DNA from: an uncultured Clostridia bacterium
GTDB lineage: Bacteria; Bacillota; Clostridia; Christensenellales; Aristaeellaceae
NCBI GenBank assembly: GCA_934675735.1
Contig: CAKURR010000009.1
Coordinates: forward strand, 41,105-105,104
DNA length: 64,000 bases
Direction of reading: 5' to 3'
Shown here: positions 7,980-17,210 of the stretch, in pieces
How positions within the stretch are numbered: position 1 is the stretch's first letter
How the letters are laid out: each line of letters begins with the position of its first letter
Notes under the pieces: model-generated
Seen by the model: only the letters and a program-made list of their open reading frames with translations
Databases searched by the model: none
Told to the model about the DNA's origin: nothing
Program-made: the position numbers and the translations under genes

Positions 7980-8366
7980 ATGCACGTTTCATTTAAGGCC
8001 ATCGGCCGCAACATCCGCGCCGCGCGCACGGAGCTGGGTCTGACTCAGGAAGAAGCCGCCGACCGTCTCAAGATTTCTCAACTCCACTTCGGCCGCCTCG
8101 AGCGCGGCGAGCGCCCCGCGTCGCTGGAAATGCTGGCGCAGATTGCCGTCATCTTCGGCGTTTCGCTCACGTCCCTGCTCAACGGCTGCCTGATGGGCGA
8201 GGATTTTGAGCAGCGCCCCGCCTCCGGCCCGGAATCGCTCGGCATGACCATCGCCTCCATCGCCAACGGCTGCTCGTCCAAGGCCCAGCGGCTGATGCTC
8301 GAGCTTTGCCGCGCCGTGGCGCAGAGCGATAAGCTGCCCGAAGCCGATACGAAGGATGAAGCGTAA
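7980..8366 (+). CDS. XRE-family helix-turn-helix regulator
   Basis: 128 aa, ATG at 7980 with GGGAGGAAC upstream. The HTH_3 domain covers residues about 6-62 (IGRNIRAARTELGLTQEEAA, then FGRLERGERPASLEMLAQIA). The C-terminal 60 residues are helical with no recognised ligand domain. The perfect palindrome in the leader suggests it represses its own synthesis. It is monocistronic in appearance. Confidence 0.88.
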   Translation: MHVSFKAIGRNIRAARTELGLTQEEAADRLKISQLHFGRLERGERPASLEMLAQIAVIFGVSLTSLLNGCLMGEDFEQRPASGPESLGMTIASIANGCSSKAQRLMLELCRAVAQSDKLPEADTKDEA

Positions 8367-8465
8367 AAAGCAGCCCGAGGCCGACCGCGCCTGCGCCGCA
8401 ATTTGCAAAAACCAAAAGCTTCGCACACGGATGTTTCGTGCTGTTCCCTGCGAGCAAACAATAAG

Positions 8466-8492
8466 CCCCTTCCGAACGAATGTCGGGAGGGG
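8466..8492 (-). terminator. Probable terminator of the sigma/anti-sigma operon
   Basis: Stem CCCCTCCCGA / TCGGAAGGGG on the minus strand, followed by CTTATTGTTT, just after the stop codon at 8503. The T-tract is interrupted. Confidence 0.55.
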
Positions 8493-8502
8493 TGTTGTTG
8501 TC

Positions 8503-10569
8503 TTACGGAAGTTTCGTAATTGCCCATTGAGAATGAACTTCTGTAAATTCCGCCGTCTCGGCAATATATTTCCGTTTGCTTGTCTGTGCCACAAGCATTT
8601 TCTTACTTTCAGGCGAAAATGCCGCCACCATCGGCACGGGATATTCCGAATTTCTGCCGTCCATCCCGCGGACACAGATTTCCTCCGCCTTTCCGTCGCG
8701 AAGATACATCAGCCCAAAATGGCGGGCTGATTCCTGCTCATCTGTGCTTATCCGATGCCGGTTAAACAGAGCGACCGAACCGCCGATACGCATAAACGTT
8801 TCCCGCGACGCCGACGCGCCCGTGTTCTCGCTGATGACATATTCCTCAAACATACAGCCGTTTTCATCTAGGTGAATCAGCTGCTGTTTGTTCACCGCCG
8901 TCATCGAATCATCCGTTGCCCACATCGTGCCGTCCGCCTGCGGATACAAGTTCGTCACATGGAAGCCTGCGCTCAGCGCATTCTCCCCCGCTTCTCGAAT
9001 TTTTCTGCCCTGCATGTCGTAAAAAATCATCAGCGTTCTTTGCGTCGATTCATCCCAGCCGACAAGCACATAACCGTCCCGTGTCGCATACAGCGACGGA
9101 ATATACTTCCGCATATCGCTCAAATCCAGCCGGAAAACCACGCCGCCGTCTTCATCCAGCTGCGCGTAAAACGGCAGACTCTTCGGCCCGACCCAGCCGC
9201 TGACCAACATGCCGCCGTGCCCCGATTCGCTGAAAAGCGTCTCCTGACTGCCCGCATCCATCCCGCTGAGCACATCGGCCGACGGAAGCTGCCGTCGTTC
9301 CAGCAGCTTTCCGTCCCCGCTCAGCGTCGCCAGCTCATAAAGCTCGTATTCAAATGCATGCTCGACCTCGCGATTTCGGTTGAGCATCAGCTGAATCCGC
9401 CCATCCTCCAGCTGCATGGCGCCCGAAACGCCGCAATACTCGTTTTCCTGTGCGTCAATCGTTGCTCGCCAGAGAATCTCGCCGTTTTCATCCACACAGG
9501 CGGCAAACGCACAGCGCGTATCCCTGTTATTTTCCGCCAGCTCCTGCCCTGCAAGCAAAACCGTTCCGTTTTGCAGCGTCAGCAGCTCGTCAATCCGCAT
9601 ATTTTCCCAAATTACAATCTGCGGTTCAATCATCGTGATCGTCTGTTCATGGCGCGCCAGTTCGCGTTCATCGTCCTGCTCCAACGTATCCGAATGATGA
9701 TACGCAGCCGCCGCTTCTTGCGGCGATTCCACACCCCAATAACCGTCCACGCTTGTGAGCACATCGCCCGCGCCGGAAATGCACGCGCTCTCGGTCTGCC
9801 ACGTGCCCGTTTCGTCACAGACTGTCAGATATACGGTATAATACGGCGGCTTCACGCCCAACTCGGAACGATGCACCGCAAAGCTCAATTCCGCCAGCTC
9901 GGCGCTTTCCATCTGTTCAGCCGTAAAACCGAACGCTTCCCGAATCGCTTCTTTGGCAATCTGAACAGCTTCCTCGCACGAAATGTCGTTTTCGTCCGGC
10001 AAGAGGTTGACATCCTCATCATAGCCGCCCAGCTCAAATTCATTTTCCAGTTCAGAATAAGCAGCCTTCTGTTCCAGACTCCATTCGGGGTCAAGTTCGC
10101 CCAGCTCCTGCTGCATGATGCTGTGCAGCGAAATATGCCGTTTTCCTCCGGCAGTCGCCGCATAATGACCGATGAACAGCGCATCCAGCGCCGCTTCCCG
10201 CTTCTTTGCGCCGTTCGCTTGCAGTGCGGCGGCCCACTCGGCGTCATCCTCTTCCAAATCATACTTGAGCAACAGTTCGGCCACGGCTTCCTTCTCGCTG
10301 AGCGACCAGTTTTCCATGTAACTGCTTGCCAGCGGAAGCTCCCGCACCTCGGCGAAAAAGCCGCTGAGCGCCGCAATTGCCAGCGCCGTTGCCGCAATCA
10401 AAACGAGCAGCGCCGCCGCAATCAAAACCGTGACCGGTTTGCGCCGCACGCTTCTTGGTCTGCGCCTTGTGGGCAGGCTGCGCAGGGTTTGCCGCATCTG
10501 TGCTTCAAACGCCGCATCCATCGGCGGATACAGCCGTCTGAGCGTCTTTTCGTCAATCACCCGCTTCAC
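8503..10569 (-). CDS. Membrane-anchored anti-sigma-factor-like protein with large extracytoplasmic domain
   Basis: 688 aa. A cytoplasmic N-terminus of about 45 residues (LRRLYPPMDAAFEAQMRQTL, then a basic patch) precedes one membrane helix (TVLIAAALLVLIAATALAIA). A long extracytoplasmic part follows, with a helical and peptidase-propeptide-like first section (CEEAVQIAKEAIREAFGF) and a C-terminal section of repeated WD-like or beta-propeller-type strands (VLLAGQELAENNRDTR, GYVLVGWDESTQRTL). The start overlaps the sigma gene stop by 4 nt (ATGA), so translation is coupled and the protein very likely controls that sigma factor. No zinc-type HxxxCxxC anti-sigma motif is present. The role as a sensor is inferred from position. 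Confidence 0.8.
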   Translation of the reverse strand: MKRVIDEKTLRRLYPPMDAAFEAQMRQTLRSLPTRRRPRSVRRKPVTVLIAAALLVLIAATALAIAALSGFFAEVRELPLASSYMENWSLSEKEAVAELLLKYDLEEDDAEWAAALQANGAKKREAALDALFIGHYAATAGGKRHISLHSIMQQELGELDPEWSLEQKAAYSELENEFELGGYDEDVNLLPDENDISCEEAVQIAKEAIREAFGFTAEQMESAELAELSFAVHRSELGVKPPYYTVYLTVCDETGTWQTESACISGAGDVLTSVDGYWGVESPQEAAAAYHHSDTLEQDDERELARHEQTITMIEPQIVIWENMRIDELLTLQNGTVLLAGQELAENNRDTRCAFAACVDENGEILWRATIDAQENEYCGVSGAMQLEDGRIQLMLNRNREVEHAFEYELYELATLSGDGKLLERRQLPSADVLSGMDAGSQETLFSESGHGGMLVSGWVGPKSLPFYAQLDEDGGVVFRLDLSDMRKYIPSLYATRDGYVLVGWDESTQRTLMIFYDMQGRKIREAGENALSAGFHVTNLYPQADGTMWATDDSMTAVNKQQLIHLDENGCMFEEYVISENTGASASRETFMRIGGSVALFNRHRISTDEQESARHFGLMYLRDGKAEEICVRGMDGRNSEYPVPMVAAFSPESKKMLVAQTSKRKYIAETAEFTEVHSQWAITKLP

Positions 10570-11045
10570 GCAAACGTCACCTCCCCGTCAATCTTGGCCC
10601 GCACCGCGCGTCTCGCACGAAAAAGCCGATTTTTCACCGTTGTTACCGGCACGCCGAGCGTCTGTGCAATCTCCTTTTCGGAATAGCCCTCCATACAGCG
10701 CAGCAGCAGCGGCACACGCAGCTTTTCAGGCAGATTCTCAATCGCGCCCCTCAGTTCGTTTTCCGCGGCGGTCAAATCGTCGGGCGCAACGCCTTCGGGC
10801 ATCTGCTCGACGGGCACGACGCGCATGCGCCTTCGCTGGATGTTGTGGCATTCGTTGATGACAATGCGGGTCAGCCATGCGCGAAACTGTTCGGGTCTGG
10901 CCGTATCCAGCCGTTCCCACGCGCGCAGCAGCCCCTGCTGAACGGCATCCTGCGCGTCGTAACTCGTATGCAGAATGCTCACGCTGAGCCGATACAGGCT
11001 CTGCATGTTTTCCTCCGCGGCGCGGGCAAATTCGCTCGCTTCCAT
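10566..11045 (-). CDS. ECF RNA polymerase sigma factor
   Basis: 159 aa. Sigma region 2 (LYRLSVSILHTSYDAQDAVQ, then AWLTRIVINECHNIQRRR) and region 4 (LPEKLRVPLLLRCMEGYSEK, TLGVPVTTVKNRLFRARRAV) are both complete, with the short linker usual for ECF factors. The ATG at 11043-11045 follows AAAGGGGGAACAAAAG. It is co-transcribed with the downstream membrane protein through a 4-nt overlap. A second, only distantly similar sigma/anti-sigma pair lies at 21778-23612. Confidence 0.95.
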   Translation of the reverse strand: MEASEFARAAEENMQSLYRLSVSILHTSYDAQDAVQQGLLRAWERLDTARPEQFRAWLTRIVINECHNIQRRRMRVVPVEQMPEGVAPDDLTAAENELRGAIENLPEKLRVPLLLRCMEGYSEKEIAQTLGVPVTTVKNRLFRARRAVRAKIDGEVTFA

Positions 11046-11124
11046 TCTTTTGTTCCCCCTTTCGCCGAATCGTTGAAATCCGTTTCACTTGATATACGCG
11101 TCAAGGCGCGAAAAGTTTGATAAA

Positions 11125-11162
11125 AAAGGCACATCGCGCGAAACATGCACGGTGTGCCTTTC
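11125..11162 (-). terminator. Rho-independent terminator of purL
   Basis: AAAGGCACA / TGTGCCTTT stem. On the minus strand it is followed by a T-run (TTTTTTATC) 15 nt after the purL stop. Confidence 0.8.
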
Positions 11163-11176
11163 AAATCTTCATTCAG

Positions 11177-14100
11177 TTACTTGAAATACCCCACGCCGGA
11201 TTCAAAAATCTTTTGATTCTTTTCGCCGGGGATATTCTTGGCGACGTTATCGCCGATGCGCTCGCTGTGGCCCATCTTGCCGAGCACGCGGCCGTCGGGC
11301 GAGCAGATGCCCTCGACCGCCCAATACGAGCCGTTCGGGTTTTCGGGCATTTTCACCGCGGGCACGCCGTCGAGGTTGCAATACTGCGTGACAATCTGGC
11401 CGTTCGCCACCAGCTGCTTGAGCTGGGCTTCGCGGCAGACGAAGCGGCCCTCGCCGTGGGAAATCGCGACCTGATGCACGTCGCCGACGTTCACGCCCGC
11501 CATCCACGGGGACTTGACGGAGGAGACGACGGTGCGCACGTGCGTGGCGGCGTGGCGGCCGATGGTGTTGTAGGTCAGCGTCGGGTCATCCTCGCCGAGC
11601 GTGCGGATTTCGCCATACGGCACAAGCCCGAGCTTGATGAGCGCCTGAAAGCCGTTACAGATGCCCAGCATCAGGCCGTCGCGCTTGTTCAGCAGGTTCA
11701 TAATCGCTTCCATGATGCGCGGGTTGCGCAGTGCGGTGGCGATGAACTTGCCCGATCCGTCCGGCTCGTCGCCCGCCGAGAAGCCGCCCGGCAGCATCAC
11801 AATCTGCGCGCGGTCGATGCCCTTGGCCAGCGCCTCAACGGATTCCTCGATACCCTTGGCGGTCAGGTTGCGGAAAACAAACACATCCGTTTCCGCGCCC
11901 GCGCGGCGGAACGCCTTTTCGCTGTCCAGCTCGCAGTTCGTGCCGGGGAAGGACGGGATGAACACGCGCGGCTTGGCGATTTGGAGCTTCGGGCGCGCGG
12001 TGCTGCGCTTCTCATAGGGGATGAACGGCGCGGTCGTGTGCTTGGCCTTCGCGTCGGTCGGGAAAACGGTTTCCAGCGGCTCGCTCCACGCGCTGCGCGC
12101 TTCCGACAGGCTCAGGTTCATGCCGCAGGCGGTAAGCGTCGCGCTTTCGGTCGTCACGCCGATTTCGCGCAGCCCCGACGGAACGGGCGCGCCCTCCTTC
12201 AGCTCGGCCACAATGCCGCCGTAGGCGGGCAGGAATAGCGCGTCCTCCTCCACATCCGTCAGATTCACGCCGATGCGGCTGCCCAGCGCCATCATCGTCA
12301 CCGCCGCCGCAATGCCGCCGCGGCCGACCGTGTGCGCGCTGAGCACGTCGCCGCGCAGAATCGCCCGATGCAGCGATTCGTAGAGCATCAGCGCCTTGTC
12401 GTATTCGGGCACAAGCGCGTCATCCGTCGGCAGGGTCAGCAGCGCCAGACGATGGCCCGCGCCCTTGAGATCGGTGGAAACGACGTCGCGCGCGTCTGCC
12501 ATGCCCACGGCGAAGGAGACGAGCGTCGGCGGAACGTGGATATCCTCAAACGTGCCGCTCATGGAGTCCTTGCCGCCGATGGAGGCCGTGCCGAAGCCGA
12601 GCTGGGCGCTCAGGCCGCCGAGCAGCGCCGCCGCGGGCTTGCCCCAGCTGAGCTTGTTTTTGTTCAGCCGCTCAAAATATTCCTGAAAGGTCAGCCGCGC
12701 GCGGGAAACGTCGCCGCCCGCCGCGCAGATTTTCGCCAGCGACTCCGTGACGGCGTAAACCGCGCCGTGGAACGGGCTCCACGTGCTCAGGTCGGGGTCA
12801 TAGCCGTGGCTCATCAGCGTGGCCGTGGTCGTTTCGCCCGCCGTGGGAATCAGCGCGGCCATCGCCTCGTTCGGGCTGTCGCGGTATACGCCGCCGTAGG
12901 GCGCGAGAATCGTGCCCGCGCCGATGGTGCCGTCAAACCGCTCGACAAGCCCCTTCTGCGAGCAGATGTTCAGGTCGGAAAGCATCGCCAGCCACGCCTC
13001 GCGCACGGTGCGGTTCTTCGCGAAATCAGGCTTTTGGGTGAGGTACGGCGCGGCCTCGTCCGGCGCGGCGACCTCCGCTTCGGCGTGCTGGGTCACGCCG
13101 TTGGTATCCAGAAATGCGCGGGAGAGATCGACAATCGTCTTGCCGCGCCAGTGCATCACCAGACGCGCCTCTTCGGTGACGACGGCCACCTGCGTGGCCT
13201 CCAGATTCTCCTCATAGGCCATCTGCTTGAAGCGCTCCAGCATACTCGGCTCGATGACGCAGGCCATGCGCTCCTGCGATTCGGAAATCGCCAGCTCCGT
13301 GCCGTCCAGACCCTCATACTTTTTCGGCACGGCGTCCAGCTTGATGACCAGACCGGGCGCAAGCTCGCCGACGGCCACGCACACGCCGCCCGCGCCGAAG
13401 TCGTTGCAGCGCTTAATCATCTGCGCAAACTCCGCGTGGCGGAACAGACGCTGGATGCAGCGCTCGGTCGGCGCGTTGCCCTTCTGCACCTCCGCGCCGC
13501 AGGTAGTCAGCGACTGCGCGTTGTGCGCCTTGGAAGAGCCCGTCGCGCCGCCGCAGCCGTCGCGGCCCGTGCGGCCGCCGAGCAGCATCACGATATCGCC
13601 CGCCTCCGGCTGCGCGCGGCGCACATGGTCGCGCGGGGTCGCGGCGATGACCGCGCCCAGCTCCATGCGCTTGGCGACAAATCCCGGGTGATAATACTCC
13701 TGCACCTTGCCCGCCGCCAGACCGATTTGGTTGCCGTAGCTGGAATAGCCCTGCGCCGCGGTCGTGGTGATGCGGCGCTGGGGCAGCTTGCCCGCCCGGG
13801 TGCGGCTGTACGGCGTGCGCGGGTCGCCCGAACCGGTGATGCGCATCGCCTGATAGACATAGCTGCGGCCGGAAAGCGGGTCGCGGATTGCGCCGCCGAG
13901 GCAGGTTGCCGCGCCGCCGAAGCCCTCGATTTCCGTTGGGTGGTTGTGCGTCTCGTTTTTGAACATGATGAGCCACGGCTCGTCTTTGCCGTCCACATTC
14001 GCGGTGACGACGATGGAGCAGGCGTTGATTTCGTCGGAAGCGTCGAGGTCGTCGAGTTTGCCCAGCCTGCGCAGCGCCTTCGCGCCGAGCGTGGCCATAT

Positions 14101-14923
14101 CCATCAGCGAGATATCCTTCTTGCGCGCGCCGTAAACGTCTTTGCGCGTGTCGATATACAGCTCGTAGGCCGCCTTGACGGGCGCGGTGAATTTGCCGTC
14201 GTCAAACGCGATGTCGTCGATGGCGGTGAGGAAGGTCGTGTGGCGGCAGTGATCCGACCAGTAGGTATCGATGGCGCGCAGTTCGGTCACGCTGGGATCG
14301 CGCTTCTCGGTGTCGCGGAAATAATCGCGGCAGAAGCATAAATCCTCCGCGCTCATCGCCATGCCCATGCGCGCCACCATGTCGGCGAGCGCCTTGTCAT
14401 CCATCTGCGTGAAGCCCTCGACAATCGCCACGTCGGCGGGCGCTTCGGTCTGCAAAGCCAGCGTCTCCGGCTTTTCCATGCTCGCGCGGCGCGCCTCGAC
14501 GGGGTTGATGACGTGGTGCGCAATCGCATCCATCATCTCGCGGGTCACGCCCTCGACGGCGTAGACCTTCGCGCAGGCGACCTTCGGCCGCGCCTGCTCC
14601 GGGCTGAGCAGCTGCAGGCACTGGGCGGCGCTGTCCGCGCGCTGGTCATACTGGCCGGGCAGATATTCCACCGCGAGCAGCTGCGCATCCAGCGCGGGCA
14701 GGTTTTCATCATAGAGCACGTCGGCGTTCGGCTCGGAAAAGATGATGCCGCGGGCGCTCTCAAACGCCGCGTCGGAAAGCCCCTCGACGTCGTAACGCTG
14801 GAAGATGCGAACGCGGGCAATCGCATCCGTGCCAAGGGCCTCGCGCAGCTCCTGACAGAGCTGGCGGGCGGCCACGTCATACCCGGGGCGCTTTTCCGCA
14901 TAAATTCTTCTGACTCGGCTCAT
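11177..14923 (-). CDS. purL: Phosphoribosylformylglycinamidine synthase, single-chain form
   Basis: 1248 aa. It catalyses the fourth step of purine synthesis, converting FGAR plus glutamine and ATP to FGAM. This is the long fused form: an N-terminal PurS-like region, the tandem AIRS-type synthetase halves (TYWSDHCRHTTFLTAID, FKNETHNHPTEIEGFGGAAT, IGGKDSMSGTF) and a C-terminal class I glutamine amidotransferase. The nucleophile is C1089 in GICNGFQ and the His is in SHGEGRFVC. The ATG at 14921-14923 follows AAGGAGGAACAACC; upstream in-frame codons are not preceded by a binding site. The gene is monocistronic with its own terminator. A candidate PurBox-like sequence lies upstream at 15056-15083. 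Other pur genes are not adjacent. Confidence 0.97.
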   Translation of the reverse strand: MSRVRRIYAEKRPGYDVAARQLCQELREALGTDAIARVRIFQRYDVEGLSDAAFESARGIIFSEPNADVLYDENLPALDAQLLAVEYLPGQYDQRADSAAQCLQLLSPEQARPKVACAKVYAVEGVTREMMDAIAHHVINPVEARRASMEKPETLALQTEAPADVAIVEGFTQMDDKALADMVARMGMAMSAEDLCFCRDYFRDTEKRDPSVTELRAIDTYWSDHCRHTTFLTAIDDIAFDDGKFTAPVKAAYELYIDTRKDVYGARKKDISLMDMATLGAKALRRLGKLDDLDASDEINACSIVVTANVDGKDEPWLIMFKNETHNHPTEIEGFGGAATCLGGAIRDPLSGRSYVYQAMRITGSGDPRTPYSRTRAGKLPQRRITTTAAQGYSSYGNQIGLAAGKVQEYYHPGFVAKRMELGAVIAATPRDHVRRAQPEAGDIVMLLGGRTGRDGCGGATGSSKAHNAQSLTTCGAEVQKGNAPTERCIQRLFRHAEFAQMIKRCNDFGAGGVCVAVGELAPGLVIKLDAVPKKYEGLDGTELAISESQERMACVIEPSMLERFKQMAYEENLEATQVAVVTEEARLVMHWRGKTIVDLSRAFLDTNGVTQHAEAEVAAPDEAAPYLTQKPDFAKNRTVREAWLAMLSDLNICSQKGLVERFDGTIGAGTILAPYGGVYRDSPNEAMAALIPTAGETTTATLMSHGYDPDLSTWSPFHGAVYAVTESLAKICAAGGDVSRARLTFQEYFERLNKNKLSWGKPAAALLGGLSAQLGFGTASIGGKDSMSGTFEDIHVPPTLVSFAVGMADARDVVSTDLKGAGHRLALLTLPTDDALVPEYDKALMLYESLHRAILRGDVLSAHTVGRGGIAAAVTMMALGSRIGVNLTDVEEDALFLPAYGGIVAELKEGAPVPSGLREIGVTTESATLTACGMNLSLSEARSAWSEPLETVFPTDAKAKHTTAPFIPYEKRSTARPKLQIAKPRVFIPSFPGTNCELDSEKAFRRAGAETDVFVFRNLTAKGIEESVEALAKGIDRAQIVMLPGGFSAGDEPDGSGKFIATALRNPRIMEAIMNLLNKRDGLMLGICNGFQALIKLGLVPYGEIRTLGEDDPTLTYNTIGRHAATHVRTVVSSVKSPWMAGVNVGDVHQVAISHGEGRFVCREAQLKQLVANGQIVTQYCNLDGVPAVKMPENPNGSYWAVEGICSPDGRVLGKMGHSERIGDNVAKNIPGEKNQKIFESGVGYFK

Positions 14924-15055
14924 GATGGTTGTTCCTCCTTGCGCGTTTTCAAAAGCTCGGCTTAAAATCAAAACAGCATTCGCATTATATCATCAAATGT
15001 TCGTGTTTGCAATCTCATTTCCGCACTTTTCGGCTCAAGACGCGCAGTTTTTCGT

Positions 15056-15083
15056 TTTTGTTCGGCTGCATTTACGAACATTG
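15056..15083. promoter_or_regulatory. Candidate PurR-type boxes between purL and the TraX-like gene
   Basis: TTTGTTCGG (minus strand CCGAACAAA) and ACGAACATT (plus) are arranged as diverging half sites with TTCG and CGAA 14 bp apart. They resemble Firmicute PurBox cores (CCGAAC, CGAACAWT). No PurR gene is in the window, so this is tentative. Confidence 0.35.
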
Positions 15084-15110
15084 ACAAAGGATTGCACGCT
15101 GCTGTATGAT
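15081..15110 (+). promoter_or_regulatory. Predicted promoter of the TraX-like gene
   Basis: TTGACA (15081-15086), 18 nt, TATGAT (15105-15110). Transcription would begin near 15117, downstream of the only early ATG in frame (15108). Confidence 0.65.
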
Positions 15111-15171
15111 AGGGAAGCTTGAAACTGCTTTGGAAAGCAACGCTCCGTTTTCAGAAAGGAGGGAACGCGCT

Positions 15172-15876
15172 CTGTCCTCGTTTGCTCTGCGCCTGATTGC
15201 GCTGGTCTGCATGTGCATCGACCACGCGGGGCTGGCGCTGTTTCCGTCCGCAAGCGCGTTTCGCTGCATCGGGCGGTTGGCGTTTCCGCTTTACTGCTTC
15301 CTGCTCGTGCAGGGCTTCCGCCACACGCGGGATATCCGCGCCTATGCGCGGCGGCTGTTGCTTCTGGCCTGCGTTTCGGAAATCCCGTTTGACCTGCTGA
15401 TTTTCGGTCGGGCTTCCAGCGCGATGGAGCAAAACGTCGTCTTTTCGCTGCTGCTGGGGCTGATGGCGCTGTATGCGGCCAAAGCGCTCGCCGCCCGTCC
15501 CCTGCCGTGCGCGCTGGCGATTTTGACGCTGATGCTGCTGGCAATGGCGTCCCAGGTGAGCTACGGCTGGCTGGGCGTGGCGCTGTGTCTGGCCTACGCC
15601 TGCGCGGGCGACAATAAAAAGCGTCAGGCCCTGTTCACGGTGCTGCTGACGCTGCTGTATGCTTTGACCCTGCTGCTTTCGGGCGTGGCGCGCCCGTGGG
15701 TGACGGTTTCCCTCTGCGCGATGCTCTCGGCCATCCCGATTCTGCTCTATAACGGCAGGCCCGGCCCGCGCGGCAAGGCGCTGACGCTTTTCTTCTACGC
15801 GGCCTATCCCCTCCACCTTTGCGCGCTGGTGCTGATTCGGGCCATGCGGATTATCCCGCCGTACTTTTTGGGGTGA
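15172..15876 (+). CDS. TraX-family membrane protein, probable CTG start
   Basis: About 234 aa, highly hydrophobic with seven or eight membrane segments. The first is the TraX-type signature SSFALRLIALVCMCIDHAG, followed by CIGRLAFPLYCFLLVQG. TraX proteins are acyltransferase-like integral membrane proteins; F-pilin acetylation is the founding activity, but the chromosomal Clostridial members have no known substrate. Start choice: a perfect AAAGGAGG (15155-15162) is followed 9 nt later by CTG at 15172, where homologues normally begin. The next ATG in frame (15211) would cut into the first helix. The ATG at 15108 lies inside the predicted -10. If CTG is rejected, that promoter call must also be wrong. 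Confidence 0.8.
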   Translation: MSSFALRLIALVCMCIDHAGLALFPSASAFRCIGRLAFPLYCFLLVQGFRHTRDIRAYARRLLLLACVSEIPFDLLIFGRASSAMEQNVVFSLLLGLMALYAAKALAARPLPCALAILTLMLLAMASQVSYGWLGVALCLAYACAGDNKKRQALFTVLLTLLYALTLLLSGVARPWVTVSLCAMLSAIPILLYNGRPGPRGKALTLFFYAAYPLHLCALVLIRAMRIIPPYFLG

Positions 15877-15909
15877 GACGCAAGTTTTCCATATTGAACA
15901 CACACAAAA

Positions 15910-15940
15910 ATCCGGCAGACCGCAATCTGCCGGATTTTTT
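15910..15940. terminator. Bidirectional terminator
   Basis: ATCCGGCAGA-CCGCAA-TCTGCCGGAT, flanked by TTTTTT on one side and AAAAA on the other. It serves the converging TraX-like and Dabb genes. Confidence 0.92.
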
Positions 15941-15948
15941 ATAGTGGC

Positions 15949-16236
15949 TCAATCCTCGTAATCAAAAATCGCTTTCTTCTCGAGCATACCGCCGAACTGT
16001 TCCTTCCACCGGTGATGAATCTCGGACGCGTCCCAATTCGGCAGGGCCGCCTTATCCATCTCCACGACAATCATCAGGTCATAGCGGTTATCGCGCGCGA
16101 CGCAGTTTTCTTGAATCGTGATTCCATGCACGCCTTCGACAGGCGCGGCGCTCGCAAACAGCGCCTTTACGCTTGCAATCGCGGCGGGTTTATCCGTCAC
16201 GGACGCGTTGAACTTCGCGATGATGCAGTGATTCAT
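15949..16236 (-). CDS. Dabb-family (stress-responsive A/B barrel) protein
   Basis: 95 aa, one ferredoxin-like alpha/beta barrel. The pattern HCIIAKFNASVTDKPAAI, then GVHGITIQENC, then YDLMIVVEMDKAAL is characteristic of Dabb proteins. In other organisms they dimerise and bind small hydrophobic or carbonyl compounds; the function in bacteria of this type is unknown. It lies 12 nt downstream of uppP on the same strand, so it is probably co-transcribed, and ends at a strong bidirectional terminator. Confidence 0.9.
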   Translation of the reverse strand: MNHCIIAKFNASVTDKPAAIASVKALFASAAPVEGVHGITIQENCVARDNRYDLMIVVEMDKAALPNWDASEIHHRWKEQFGGMLEKKAIFDYED

Positions 16237-16248
16237 GATATTGCCCCC

Positions 16249-17091
16249 TTATTTCAGCAGGAAGTAGACGGCCACCAGCGCGCCGAGGATGATGCGATAC
16301 CAGCCGAACGCGGTAAAGCTATGCTGCTTGATGTAGCCGATGAACGTCTTGATGGCGATGATGGAGACGACAAACGCGCTGACGCAGCCGATGCCCAGAA
16401 TCAGCAGCTCTTCGGACGTGAAGGACAGGCCGAACTTGAGCACTTTAATCAGGCTTGCGCCCGCCATTGTCGGGATGGCAAGGAAGAAGCTGAATTCGGA
16501 GGCCGCCGCACGGGAGCAGCCCATCAGAATGCCGCCGAGAATCGTCGCACCGGAGCGGCTCGTGCCGGGCACGAGCGAGAGCACCTGAAACAGGCCGATC
16601 ATCAGAGCCATGCGCATATCGATAAGCTCGACGTTTTGGATGCGGGCGCGTCGGCGCGTATTCTGGTGTTTCTCGACGAGGATGAACGCCACGCCGTAGA
16701 GGATCAGCATCGCGGCGACGACAGGCGCGTTATGCAGGTGCGCATCCATCCAGTCGTCAAACGGAATGCCGACAATCGCGCTGGGCAGAATGGCCACGAC
16801 GACCTTGACCCAGAGCATGACGGTATCCGGCTTAAACAGGCCGACGACCCCTTCGCCCTTCTTCGGCTTTTTGAACGGCCAGAGTTTCGGGAAATACAGC
16901 ACGACGACCGCCAGAATCGCGCCGAGCTGGATGACCACCTCGAACATCGATTTGAACGCGTCGGACATTTGCAGCTGAATGAACTCATCCAGCAGAATCA
17001 TGTGACCCGTGGAGCTGATGGGCAGCCATTCGGTGATGCCCTCCACGATACCGAAAAGCAGGGCTTTCAGCGACTCGATGAAAAGATTCAT
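16249..17091 (-). CDS. uppP: Undecaprenyl-diphosphatase (UppP/BacA)
   Basis: 280 aa, the normal family length. It removes a phosphate from undecaprenyl diphosphate to recycle the wall lipid carrier and can give bacitracin resistance. The two inverted-topology motifs are present: GIVEGITEWLPISSTGHM (with the catalytic Glu pair) and PGTSRSGATILGGILMG. About eight membrane helices are seen. The ATG at 17089-17091 follows AAAAAAGGAGAAACTT, the same leader found before recQ. In both cases a dispersed repeat lies immediately upstream of the ribosome binding site, so the leaders of these two unrelated genes share a stretch. Confidence 0.97.
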   Translation of the reverse strand: MNLFIESLKALLFGIVEGITEWLPISSTGHMILLDEFIQLQMSDAFKSMFEVVIQLGAILAVVVLYFPKLWPFKKPKKGEGVVGLFKPDTVMLWVKVVVAILPSAIVGIPFDDWMDAHLHNAPVVAAMLILYGVAFILVEKHQNTRRRARIQNVELIDMRMALMIGLFQVLSLVPGTSRSGATILGGILMGCSRAAASEFSFFLAIPTMAGASLIKVLKFGLSFTSEELLILGIGCVSAFVVSIIAIKTFIGYIKQHSFTAFGWYRIILGALVAVYFLLK

Positions 17092-17107
17092 AAGTTTCTC
17101 CTTTTTT

Positions 17108-17180
17108 GGGGCGCTGCCCCAAACCCCGGCAGGGAACTGAGTTCCCTGCACCTTCCACTTATTGATTGCTGCGCAATCAA
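17108..17180 (+). repeat. Dispersed three-stem intergenic repeat, copy R3
   Basis: GGGGCGCTGCCCC, then CAGGGAACTGAGTTCCCTG, then TTGATTGC-TGC-GCAATCAA. The GC stem faces the uppP start. It forms a head-to-head pair with R4. Confidence 0.88.
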
Positions 17181-17210
17181 TATAAAATCTCTGTACTATT
17201 TTAATCGTCC

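Noticed and set aside
14972..15107. Purine (guanine/PRPP) riboswitch before purL
   Set aside because: I could not find the conserved purine aptamer junctions or loops in the short minus-strand leader.
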